A stretch of DNA of 15,426 nt from CAWFFV01 sp963814985 (GTDB lineage: Bacteria; Chloroflexota; Ktedonobacteria; Ktedonobacterales; Ktedonobacteraceae), in contig CAWFFV010000088.1 in NCBI GenBank assembly GCA_963814985.1, forward strand, positions 1 through 15,426, read 5' to 3'. Made by a program: the position numbers and the translations under genes. Positions 8,324 to 15,426 of the stretch are shown here, in pieces. The notes beneath the pieces were generated by a model. The model searched no databases. It saw only the letters and a program-made list of their open reading frames with translations, and was not told the DNA's origin. Positions within the stretch are counted from its first letter, which is position 1. The number at the start of each line of letters is the position of its first letter.

Positions 8324-8350
8324 AAAAGGCTGCAATATGTATGCCTTTTT
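8324..8350 (+). terminator. terminator- or attenuator-like hairpin between transporter and P450
   Basis: AAAAGGC (8324-8330) pairs with GCCTTTT (8343-8349) around a 12-base loop, and the descending arm ends in a run of five T. This resembles a short intrinsic terminator. It lies between the transporter stop and the P450 start, so it may lower readthrough into the last two genes or divide the run into two units. The stem is short and AT-rich, hence low confidence. Confidence 0.35.
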
Positions 8351-8373
8351 GAATGAAAGGAAGTATGGTAGCG

Positions 8374-9639
8374 ATGAACTCAGATCTCACGCTGTTGCAC
8401 CTGCAACGGGATGCCTCTTTGCTGGCAAATCCCTATCCCTGGTATGAGAAGCTTGAGCGTGCCCACGTCGATCCGGTGTGGAGGATACTGATACTTTCAC
8501 GATATGATGATGTCATTTCAGTGCTTAAACATGACCATAATGAACAGGAGAAAGGCTTCTCCGCCCGTGTCTATCGCACAGAAAAACTTCAAGCCGCTTC
8601 TCTTGAGGTTTATCGTCCGCTCTATCAAGCATTGAACGCCCAATTCATCTTCATGGATCGTCCGGATCATCCACGCCTGCGTAGACTTGTTAATTCCATG
8701 TTTCTTTCGGACACCTTGCACGCTCAGGGGATTCCAACACTCATTCGTCAATTAGGGACACAACTGCTGAATTGAGTACAAGCGAGAGGACAGGGATCGA
8801 TGGATGCTATGGCGGACTTCGCTGATCCGTTGCCTCTCCTGGTAATCGCTACGATGCTTGGCTTACCAACAGACGATGAGCATCTTAGATGCCTGGCCCG
8901 CTGGTCTGATAGTTTTACTGAAATTATTGGACACTTTGGACTTCCCAGTAATCCTCAGCGAATCATGTCCCTATGGGAAGAGATGCAGGCTATTTTCCAG
9001 GAGCGTCTTGATATGCTGAGCCAGCAGCCTCCTGATATTCGTGCACAGACCTTGCTAGGACAGCTCTTTAACGCGCAGCAGCTTGGACAAATTCGCCCAG
9101 AGGAAGTGATTCCTACGGGGATGCTTCTGTTGATAGCGGGACACCGTAACACAGCCAATGCTATTTGCAATCTGATTCTTGCGTTGCTAAGACATCCTGA
9201 ACAAATGGATCTGCTTCGCCACGATCCTTCCCTTATACCTCAGGCAGTTGAGGAGGGCTTGCGCTATGATCCACCAGCGCAGTTCACCGGACGAATTGTA
9301 CAGGAAGAAGAGAGTATTGGGGAATGTCCGCTCCATCGGGGTCAGGGTATCATGCTCGCATTGGCTGCCGCTAATCGGGATACAGTCCAGCTTGATCAGT
9401 CGGTCTCCCATCCCGATACTTTTGACATCAAGCGTACTAAGACTAAACACCTATCTTTTGGATATGGAGCGCACTATTGTAGCGGAACTGCACTGGCACG
9501 CATGGAGATTGCAATCGCCCTACAACTGCTTCTCGAGCAATTTCCACATCTGCAACTGGCGGTCCCGTTTGATCAGCTTCAATGGGCGAATATCAGCATG
9601 CGAGGCTTACAAACGCTACCTCTTTCTTTTCATTCATAA
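8374..9639 (+). pseudogene. cytochrome P450 with an in-frame TGA stop
   Basis: A bacterial class I-type cytochrome P450 monooxygenase, 421 residue positions long, normal for the family, but with a TGA at 8773-8775 (position 134). The frame is the same on both sides, so this is a nonsense change, not a frameshift. The context LLN-stop-VQARG corresponds to a place where relatives often have Arg; CGA to TGA is a single C-to-T step. Before the stop: DRPDHPRLRRLV (C helix, about 95-106). After it: the ADFADPLP segment, I-helix AGHRNT at 255-260 (usual AGHETT), ExxR at 294-297, and heme loop FGYGAHYCSG with Cys369. ATG 8374 is preferred because AAGGAAG (8357-8363) precedes it; 8353 and 8365 are poorer. 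It overlaps the ribosome site of the next gene. In NRPS clusters such P450s often beta-hydroxylate a carrier-bound amino acid. Confidence 0.85.
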
Positions 9640-9644
9640 GGAGG
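9638..9644 (+). promoter_or_regulatory. strong ribosome binding site deciding the GTG start of the NRPS gene
   Basis: AAGGAGG overlaps the P450 stop codon (TAA at 9637-9639) and stands 8 bases before GTG at 9653. It fixes that start over longer upstream readings and indicates translational coupling of the P450 and A-T genes. Confidence 0.8.
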
Positions 9645-9652
9645 ATATACCT

Positions 9653-11553
9653 GTGGTACAACAATCAACACCTCTAACTGCAATAGAGCGCCAGCAATTA
9701 CTGCTAGATTGGAATACAACCCAGACTGATTATCCTAAGGACATCTGTGTTCATCATATCTTTGAAGCACAAGTCAAGCGAGCGCCCAATGCACTGGCAG
9801 TGACGAGCGCTGATGAGCAACTCACGTATGGGGATCTTAATTGTTGTGCCAACCGTCTGGCACATGCGCTTCAACAACGCTATGGCATCACACCAGGTAC
9901 CATCATCGGTGTGTACCTGGAGCAATCTCCTTCGCTAATAATCACGCTCCTGGCTATCATCAAAGCTGGAGGTGCCTATCTACCGTTAGACCACTCTGCT
10001 CCGACAGAACGGATCATGCAGGTACTTAAAGATGCAAACGTGCCAGTTGTCGTCACACAGACTGCGCTACAGGAACACATCATTGGAGGTGAAGTACCCC
10101 TGCTCTGTCTGGATGAGCAAGCTCAGAAGCTTGCACAAATGAGCGAAGATAACCCTACAAGCACAGTTGTCGCTGAGGATCCTATCTATGTCATATACAC
10201 CTCAGGATCAATAGGGACTCCCAAAGGAGTTATGATTCCGCATCGAGCCGTCAACCGGACGGTTTTGAATACTAACTATATTGACATTCACCCAACTGAT
10301 CGAGTGGCTCAGGCTTCGACCGTCGTATTCGACGCTGCGACCTTCGAGATATGGGGAGCCCTTCTCAACGGTGCCCAACTCGTACTTTTGCCCAAGGACG
10401 TTTTGCTTACACCACATATCTTTGCTCAGGTACTTCGCAATGAGTGCATCACGATTTTTTCCTTACAACCGCTCTCTTCAATTTGATTGCACACATGGCA
10501 CCTGATGCATTTGCTACCTTACAGTACCTCTTGTTTGGTGGAGAGCAAGTCAATCCCAGATCAGTGAAGGCTGTACTAAAGAGTGGCGCACCCAAACATT
10601 TGTTACATGTGTATGGCCCTACGGAAACCACTACATTCACAACGTTCTACAAGGTACAAAATGTTCCTGAGGACGCAACTACACTTCCGATTGGCAAACC
10701 AATTAGCAATACGACTCTGTATGTTCTTAACGAACAGTTAGAGGTAGTTCCTGTGGGAGATCAAGGGGAACTCTATATTGGGGGAGATGGCCTTGCGCTG
10801 GGATATCTTGATCCCGTCCTGACTACTGAGCGTTTCATCCCTCATCCATGGGATTCCGGGTCCGATAAGCATTTGTATAAGACAGGCGATATAGTCACGT
10901 ATCAAGAAGATGGTAATGTGGTATTTATCGGACGTTATGACGATCAAGTGAAAATTCGCGGCTATCGGATCGAGCTGGGAGAGATCATAACTCAACTTTC
11001 TCTACATTCTGAGGTACAAACATGTGCGGTGATTCCTAAAGTAAACAGTTTTGGAGAAAAGCGTTTGGTAGCTTATGTGGTACCCAGACAAGAAGCAAAT
11101 CTTACCAATCGCGATCTACGCCAGTATCTTAAAGATCGCTTACCCAGCTACATGGTTCCCGCAAACATAATGCTGCTCCCAGGCTTACCACTCAATGCCA
11201 ACGGAAAGCTGGATAAGGAGGCGCTAGCGGCCCTCCCAGAGCAGGAAGCGATTGTTGAAACTGAGTCTGATGTCATTGATAACAGTAGTGACTCAACTGA
11301 TCATGAATTGATAAAGGGCCTCATCAAAATGTATGAGGAGATTCTAGATGTCTCTGACATCCAGGCAGATACCGACTTCAATGCATCAGGAGGCGACTCT
11401 CTCTCCACTACCCGACTCGCGCGGGAGATCTACAAGGTTTATGCTGTGGAGGTGGCAATTATCGACCTGTTAGTACATACTACTCCACGAGCACTGGCAG
11501 AGGTGATTATCACAAAGCTGCCAGAGAATTCTGATGGTTTCCCACGACAGTGA
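9653..11553 (+). pseudogene. stand-alone NRPS adenylation-carrier (A-T) didomain, one-base frameshift
   Basis: A non-ribosomal peptide synthetase module of one adenylation domain and one carrier domain, about 633 residues when repaired. It would activate an amino acid as its AMP ester and load it on the phosphopantetheine arm. Reading breaks at a T6 run (10455-10460): ending frame one is ITIFSLQPLSSI-stop, while the other frame reads FFLTTALFNLIAH; adding one T restores ITIFFLTTALFN. Core motifs: A3 YTSGSIGTPKG (182-192, Ile where Thr is usual), A4 FDAATFEIWG, A5 YGPTETT, A7 YKTGD, A8 GRYDDQVKIRGYRIELGE, A10 NGKLDKEAL, and carrier motif GGDSL with the Ser codon at 11398-11400. By hand alignment the ten-residue specificity code reads DAFFLGVTFK, typical of Ile/Val-type pockets. 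There is no condensation, epimerase or thioesterase domain. GTG start set by AAGGAGG. Confidence 0.9.
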
Positions 11554-11598
11554 AGCAATAACTCATGGTTTTCAGCAACGGTAGCAGGTTCATCATAA

Positions 11599-11723
11599 GT
11601 AACTCTTCAGGTACTCCTCTTGCGCCGCCTTCGCGGCCTTTGAAACAAGGGGGAATGTGCGAGGACACCTCGCGCTCCGGCCAGGAGACTGACATTCCCC
11701 GGCACCCCCTCCTGAAGAGTTAC
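11599..11723. mobile_element. MITE-like element with 13-bp terminal inverted repeats and 5-bp target duplication
   Basis: Perfect terminal inverted repeats GTAACTCTTCAGG (11599-11611) and CCTGAAGAGTTAC (11711-11723) bound a 125-bp element. CATAA lies immediately outside each end (11594-11598 and 11724-11728), as expected of a 5-bp target duplication. Inside are a hairpin GCCGC/GCGGC (11624-11637), a stem GGGGAATGT/ACATTCCCC (11650-11658 with 11692-11700), and within it hairpins GCGAGG/CCTCGC (11659-11673) and CTCC/GGAG (11675-11687). It has no coding capacity. It sits between the convergent A-T and aminotransferase genes, so it may also act as a two-way terminator. Confidence 0.6.
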
Positions 11724-11738
11724 CATAATCATCTAAAC

Positions 11739-12908
11739 CTATGCCAGTGAGAGGGCTTGAAAACTAAACTCGCGTAACCGTTGTTCGAGCTTATCGAGTG
11801 CTGTCACTATTTCGGATTCGTGTACATAGCCGAGATGCCCAATGCGGAAAATCTTGCCGTTTAACCTTTCTGGGCCGCTACCAAAGACAATGTGATCCTC
11901 TTCGAGTAGCTTCTTGAATAGCGCATTGATGTCAACTCCTTCCGGCACCATTACCGCTGTGACCGTATTGGATGCATAGGCATGATCTGCGAGCAGTTGT
12001 AACCCCATTGCCTTGACTCGCTGCCGCACGTACTCTCCGATTTTTTGATGGCGAGCAAAGATAGCGTCTTTTCCCTCGTCCAGCATTATTTCCAATGCCT
12101 CATCAAGAGCATAGAAGAGAGAGACTGGAGGCGTAGTCGGATGCTGGCCCAGTTCCAGGTACTTGCGAGCATTACCCCAGTCAAAGTAGAAACGGGGGAG
12201 CTTTGCGGTTTTATACGCTTCCCATGCACGATCACTGGCGGCGATCATCATGATACCTGGAGGAATCATCCAACCTTTTTGCGAACCCGTAAAGACGACA
12301 TCAAGGTCCCATAGATCCATTTCCAACGGTACGCAGGAGAGTGAACTGACCGCATCAACCACTACCAACGCTTCCGGGCTTAAACGTCGTACCAGCGCCG
12401 CCAACGTCTTAAGATCATCGGTAACGCCTGTCGATGTCTCATTATGTGTTATCAGTACGCCTTTGTATGCTGGTAGGGTTCTTAAGCGCTCTTCAACTAC
12501 GGCTAGATCAGCAGGCTCTCCCCACGGGAACTCAATGCGTGTGACATTCAATCCGTATGTTTCGGCAATTGTAGCAAAACGATTGCCAAGTGCACCTATG
12601 ATAATTGCAACGACGTGATCTCCCGGCGAAAAAACATTAACAACAGAGCACTCCTGACCGCCAGTGCCAGAGGATGGATAGGTCATTACGGGAGATTTTG
12701 TCTGGAAAAAATATTGTAAACGTGGTGTAACTCGATGCATAATGGCGGCAAATTCTGGCCCACGATGATTGATCATTGGCTGTGCCTGCGCGGCTAAGAT
12801 CTGAGGTAGTACTGGAGTTGGTCCAGGAATACGCAGATTTTGTGTTGGAATGGGACGACGAGGCTCTACTTGAGGTACGGGGATAGATTCCTTTTCCTGG
12901 ATTGTCAT
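11739..12908 (-). CDS. alanine/serine-glyoxylate aminotransferase family protein, copy 1
   Basis: A 389-residue class V PLP-dependent aminotransferase of the alanine-glyoxylate / serine-glyoxylate / serine-pyruvate group, which moves an amino group from alanine or serine to glyoxylate or pyruvate. Signs: NLRIPGPTP near the N-terminus (24-32), NHRGPEF (47-53), SGTGG (80-84) for cofactor phosphate, THNETSTG (154-161), VVVDAVSS with Asp185, and TGSQKGWM with the Schiff-base Lys211. Length is normal and the frame is intact. ATG 12908 is preceded by GGAG. It is a close paralogue of the next gene upstream (copy 2): over the first 214 residues I count 156 identities with no gaps. A TATAAT box lies about 55 bases upstream. 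Whether it serves glyoxylate metabolism or the neighbouring pathway cannot be told. Confidence 0.9.
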   Translation of the reverse strand: MTIQEKESIPVPQVEPRRPIPTQNLRIPGPTPVLPQILAAQAQPMINHRGPEFAAIMHRVTPRLQYFFQTKSPVMTYPSSGTGGQECSVVNVFSPGDHVVAIIIGALGNRFATIAETYGLNVTRIEFPWGEPADLAVVEERLRTLPAYKGVLITHNETSTGVTDDLKTLAALVRRLSPEALVVVDAVSSLSCVPLEMDLWDLDVVFTGSQKGWMIPPGIMMIAASDRAWEAYKTAKLPRFYFDWGNARKYLELGQHPTTPPVSLFYALDEALEIMLDEGKDAIFARHQKIGEYVRQRVKAMGLQLLADHAYASNTVTAVMVPEGVDINALFKKLLEEDHIVFGSGPERLNGKIFRIGHLGYVHESEIVTALDKLEQRLREFSFQALSLA

Positions 12909-12960
12909 GATGCTTTTTCTCCATATACATTGGCTATAACGATTAGCTTACACACTATTT

Positions 12961-12966
12961 ATTATA
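12961..12966 (-). promoter_or_regulatory. candidate -10 box for aminotransferase copy 1
   Basis: A perfect TATAAT on the minus strand (12966-12961), within an AT-rich stretch, would start transcription near 12954, about 46 bases before the ATG. No good -35 box is seen at 16-18 bp, so this is weak. Confidence 0.3.
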
Positions 12967-12994
12967 CATAACTCCGGGTTCATGGCATTTTATA

Positions 12995-13040
12995 GTAACT
13001 ATTCAGGAGGGAGACTGGAGTCCCCCTCCTGAATAGTTAC
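12995..13040. repeat. 46-bp near-perfect palindrome related to the MITE-like element
   Basis: GTAACTATTCAGGAGGG (12995-13011) and CCCTCCTGAATAGTTAC (13024-13040) are perfect 17-bp inverted arms; pairing continues inward GACT/AGTC after one mismatch. Read on the minus strand, its first 19 bases match those of the 11599-11723 element with one difference, and both contain CAGTCTCC, so it looks like an internally deleted relative. It lacks a flanking target duplication and a T-tract. It lies 24 bases after the stop codon of aminotransferase copy 2 and could end that transcript. Confidence 0.65.
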
Positions 13041-13064
13041 CCTTTACTTTCTTCTGCCAGCCCC

Positions 13065-14213
13065 TCAGGTATTCTTGCGTAGATATCCCTCTATCGCGTC
13101 CAATGCTTGCGCAAGCTCTATTTGATCAAAAGAGCCAAGATGGCCTATGCGGAATATTTTTCCATCCAGGTGGTTTTGTCCTCCACCCAGGACAATATGG
13201 TCTTGCTCTCGTAGATCCTTAAGGAATGTTTTGGCGTTCAGGCCTTGAGGAATCAGGGCTGCAGTTACCGTATTTGAGGCATACTTATGATCTGCAAACA
13301 ACTCCAGCCCCATCTCTTTCACTCGTCCACGCACATACTTACCAGCTTGCTCGTGTCGTTCAAAGATTGCCTCGCGTCCCTCAACTAACATCATCTCCAG
13401 TGCCAGATCTAATGCATAGAAGATAGAGACTGGTGGCGTGGTTGGATGTTGCCATACCTCTAAATACTTGCGAGCAAGAACCCAGTCAAAATAGTAGCGG
13501 GGCAGTTTTGCGGTCTTGTTTGCCTCCCATGCACGGGGACTGGCCGCAATCATCATAATTCCAGGAGGGCTCATCCATCCTTTTTGCGAACCAGTAAAGA
13601 CAACGTCAAGATCCCAGGCATCCATCTCCAGAGGGATACAGCCGAGAGAGCTCACGGCATCTACCACAATAAGTGCTTCTGGGCTCAATCGTCGTATGAG
13701 TGTAGCCAGTGCTTCAATATCGTTGGCAACGCCTGTAGAGGTTTCGTTGTGCGTCATCAAGACCCCACGATACGGGGCTATCTCGCTAAGACGCTCCTCA
13801 ACTATGGCAAGATTTGCCGCCTGACCCCAGGGAAACTCAATACGTGTGACCTGCAATCCATTAGTTGCTGCAATATTTGCAAAGCGATTACCAAAGCTCC
13901 CAATGGAGATAGCGACAACGCGGTCTCCAGGTGAAAAGAGGTTCACAATAGCACTTTCTAGCCCACCTGTTCCAGATGCAGGAAAGGTGAGTACAGGTGA
14001 TTCTGTTTGAAAGAAGTATTGCAAACGCAGTGTTGTTCGTTCAAGAATAGCAGCAAATTCTGGTCCTCGATGATTAATCATCGGGCTTGCCAGTACAGCC
14101 AATATCTCTGCCGGAATCGGAGTTGGGCCAGGAATACGTAGATTTTGCTTAGGAATGGGAATACGTGCTTTAACCTGTGGAATAGGAATTTCTTTTTTTC
14201 CCTGAATAGTCAT
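13065..14213 (-). CDS. alanine/serine-glyoxylate aminotransferase family protein, copy 2
   Basis: A 382-residue class V PLP aminotransferase with the same motifs at the same positions as copy 1: RIPGPTP, NHRGPEF, SGTGG (80-84), THNETSTG, Asp185 and Lys211 in TGSQKGWM. The start is set at ATG 14213 because GGAG precedes it at 9 bases and the resulting N-terminus MTIQ aligns with MTIQ of copy 1; a longer reading to 14315 would run into the promoter region. Differences from copy 1 are concentrated in the 131-170 region and the C-terminus, and copy 1 extends a few residues further. Both copies keep all catalytic residues, so neither is an obvious relic. Substrate preference between alanine, serine and other donors is not decided. 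Confidence 0.9.
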   Translation of the reverse strand: MTIQGKKEIPIPQVKARIPIPKQNLRIPGPTPIPAEILAVLASPMINHRGPEFAAILERTTLRLQYFFQTESPVLTFPASGTGGLESAIVNLFSPGDRVVAISIGSFGNRFANIAATNGLQVTRIEFPWGQAANLAIVEERLSEIAPYRGVLMTHNETSTGVANDIEALATLIRRLSPEALIVVDAVSSLGCIPLEMDAWDLDVVFTGSQKGWMSPPGIMMIAASPRAWEANKTAKLPRYYFDWVLARKYLEVWQHPTTPPVSIFYALDLALEMMLVEGREAIFERHEQAGKYVRGRVKEMGLELFADHKYASNTVTAALIPQGLNAKTFLKDLREQDHIVLGGGQNHLDGKIFRIGHLGSFDQIELAQALDAIEGYLRKNT

Positions 14214-14305
14214 ATTGTTTTGCTCCATTTCTACACACAAATTTTGCGTTGGGCGCTTTATGGCAATCAGGCAAGAAGTAAAGGCTCGCTGATACGACAA
14301 TCTAA

Positions 14306-14340
14306 AGTATAGCATAAGTGAGCTAACCTAACATTGTCAA
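14306..14340 (-). promoter_or_regulatory. putative promoter of aminotransferase copy 2
   Basis: On the minus strand a perfect TTGACA (14340-14335) is followed after 18 bp by TATGCT (14316-14311). Overlapping this is TGCTATACT (14314-14306), an extended -10 with TG one base before the hexamer, though 23 bp from the -35. Either would give a leader of about 85-90 bases before ATG 14213. Confidence 0.45.
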
Positions 14341-14357
14341 TTGTGGTATGTATGGAA

Positions 14358-14378
14358 GAGGAGCATAAAGCGCTCCTC
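14358..14378 (-). terminator. hairpin just after the ribokinase-like gene
   Basis: GAGGAGC (14358-14364) and GCTCCTC (14372-14378) form a perfect 7-bp stem with a 7-base loop, 2 bases after the ribokinase stop on the minus strand. The position suits a terminator but there is no T-run, so it is only a candidate. Confidence 0.35.
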
Positions 14379-14380
14379 CT

Positions 14381-15331
14381 TCACAGTAAATCCTCAACTT
14401 CGGCAGCCGTGGGGAGCGATGCAATGGCCCCCATCCGTGTAGCGGCCACCGCACCTGCGGCGCTGGCTCGTTGCAAAGCTGTCTGCATAGGTATACCATC
14501 AGCTAAACTGGCAGCTAACGCCCCACAAAAGGCATCTCCTGCCGCCGTTGTGTCTATCGCTTTTACCTGATATGCAGGTAACGCTTGATGTGATGAAGTA
14601 CCTGGCACTGTGGTATAGGTACTCCAGAGGCATCCCTGAGCACCCAACGTCGTAACTACATGTCTGGGGCCTCGTAGAAGGAGCACTTCTGCCGCTCGCT
14701 GTGCTGTCTTCGATGAATTGACAGCTATCCCGGTAAGTAATGAAGCCTCAGTTTCGTTGATCACCAGGATATCAACCAGAGCCAGCAAGTCATCATCTAA
14801 TGGCTCACGTGGGATAGGAGCAGCATTGAGTATGGTCATCATTCCCAACGTGTGAGCATGTTGCAGGCCTGCCACATAGGAAGCTTTGCTCGTTTCACAT
14901 TGTGCAAGAAAGATTGTAGTACCATCGGAGTGTTGTGCCTGAAGGGTTTCCAGAGCAGCCACGACAGTTTCAGCAGGAACAGCAAGGTTAGCACGCAGGG
15001 TGGCAACGATCATATTTTGACCGCTATCGGCAGCGATCATGATCACAGAGACGCCCTTCCCAACCGTCGTATCACGCTCAACATACTTACTCTGAATGCC
15101 TTCTTTCGTAAGCACCGGAAAAAAGGCATCACCAAACACATCAGCCCCAACGCGCCCAATCATGCTAACTTTTGCGCCCAGCCGGACAGCGGCAACAGCC
15201 TGATTGATCCCTTTACCACCCAGAAATGTCGCAAAATTATCGCCAATTAACGACTCTCCAGGCTCTGGTAAGCGCGGTGCCCGTGCTCCAGGGTCTGTGA
15301 TAAAGTTTCCTAAAACAACAACTCTACCCAT
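14381..15331 (-). CDS. PfkB-family carbohydrate kinase, ribokinase-like
   Basis: A 316-residue PfkB-family sugar kinase that would phosphorylate ribose or a related sugar or nucleoside with ATP. PfkB signature 1 appears as GGKGINQAVAAVRLGA (38-53) and signature 2 as DTTAAGDAF (260-268), with Asp266 the expected catalytic base and the AAG stretch the anion hole. The N-terminal N9..D13 and PGES segment also fit ribokinase. INETEA (191-196) is the usual second-lobe motif. ATG 15331 is preferred over 15364 because AGGAG (15344-15340) stands 8 bases before it and the shorter reading begins at the family's usual MGRVVVLGN. It runs in the same direction as the aminotransferases but is separated by 167 bases with a hairpin and a separate promoter, so it is probably its own unit. 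Ribokinase proper versus another sugar kinase is not settled. Confidence 0.85.
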   Translation of the reverse strand: MGRVVVLGNFITDPGARAPRLPEPGESLIGDNFATFLGGKGINQAVAAVRLGAKVSMIGRVGADVFGDAFFPVLTKEGIQSKYVERDTTVGKGVSVIMIAADSGQNMIVATLRANLAVPAETVVAALETLQAQHSDGTTIFLAQCETSKASYVAGLQHAHTLGMMTILNAAPIPREPLDDDLLALVDILVINETEASLLTGIAVNSSKTAQRAAEVLLLRGPRHVVTTLGAQGCLWSTYTTVPGTSSHQALPAYQVKAIDTTAAGDAFCGALAASLADGIPMQTALQRASAAGAVAATRMGAIASLPTAAEVEDLL

Positions 15332-15426
15332 CTGGACTGCTCCTATCTCAAAGGTTTCATACACTTAATCTTATCACAATGTAACTACTCGGATTGATAC
15401 AATTCAGTGCTGTAAACAGATATCGG

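Noticed and set aside
8773..8775. TGA read as selenocysteine
   Set aside because: The family does not have Cys here, and I see no clear SECIS-type hairpin just downstream; an Arg codon changed by one base is simpler.
10451..10466. Programmed -1 ribosomal frameshift at the T6 run
   Set aside because: The zero-frame heptamer T-TTT-TCC would not re-pair in the second codon, and I saw no obvious strong stem right after it; NRPS A domains are not known to need one. Kept only as an alternative to be tested.
11599..11723. tRNA or tRNA-like gene, suggested by the branched fold
   Set aside because: The closing stem is 13 bp, there is no T-loop GTTC motif or plausible anticodon arm, and terminal repeats with a target duplication explain the ends better.
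14214..14315. Longer N-terminus for aminotransferase copy 2
   Set aside because: The extension does not align with copy 1, would overlap the predicted promoter, and the ribosome site supports ATG 14213.
15381..15391. GTAACTACTCGG near the right edge as a third copy of the repeat end
   Set aside because: Only the first few bases agree and no partner arm is seen before the window ends.

Overview
The window is bacterial DNA of moderate GC content, with closely spaced genes, Shine-Dalgarno sites and some GTG starts. It combines a plus-strand specialised-metabolism operon, class V aminotransferase duplicates and MITE-like repeats. A large, repeat-rich soil bacterial genome (for example Ktedonobacteria, Chloroflexota) would fit, but that placement is only an impression; nothing here fixes the taxon.

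Layout. (1) 1-225 has no gene I can see. (2) 226-1669, minus: an NAD(P)-dependent aldehyde dehydrogenase split by a one-base frameshift, with a plausible sigma70-type promoter. (3) 1670-2164: AT-rich spacer with five adjoining degenerate repeats of about 36 bp and, just before the next gene, an imperfect palindrome. (4) 2165-11553, plus: seven genes in a row, namely a membrane di-iron desaturase/hydroxylase-like protein, a 564-residue protein I do not recognise, a divergent YrdC/Sua5-family protein, a GcvT-like folate-dependent protein, an MFS transporter, a cytochrome P450 and a stand-alone NRPS adenylation-carrier (A-T) didomain. (5) 11554-15426: a MITE-like structured element, then three minus-strand genes, two tandem alanine/serine-glyoxylate aminotransferase paralogues with a related hairpin element between them, and a PfkB-family ribokinase-like gene.

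How the plus-strand genes may work together (inference): the A-T protein would activate a branched aliphatic amino acid (Ile/Val-like code) and hold it as a thioester. The P450 and perhaps the membrane di-iron enzyme would oxidise it. The GcvT-like protein could move a one-carbon unit and the YrdC-like protein could make a carbamoyl- or threonylcarbamoyl-adenylate donor. The MFS protein would export the product. No condensation, thioesterase or MbtH-like gene lies in the window, so release is unexplained; the unrecognised 564-residue protein is one candidate.

Three genes are interrupted as given: the aldehyde dehydrogenase (one extra base), the P450 (in-frame TGA) and the A-T gene (one base short in a T6 run). 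The last two are adjacent and functionally linked, so either this is a decaying cluster or the sequence has local errors. The remaining five operon genes look intact.
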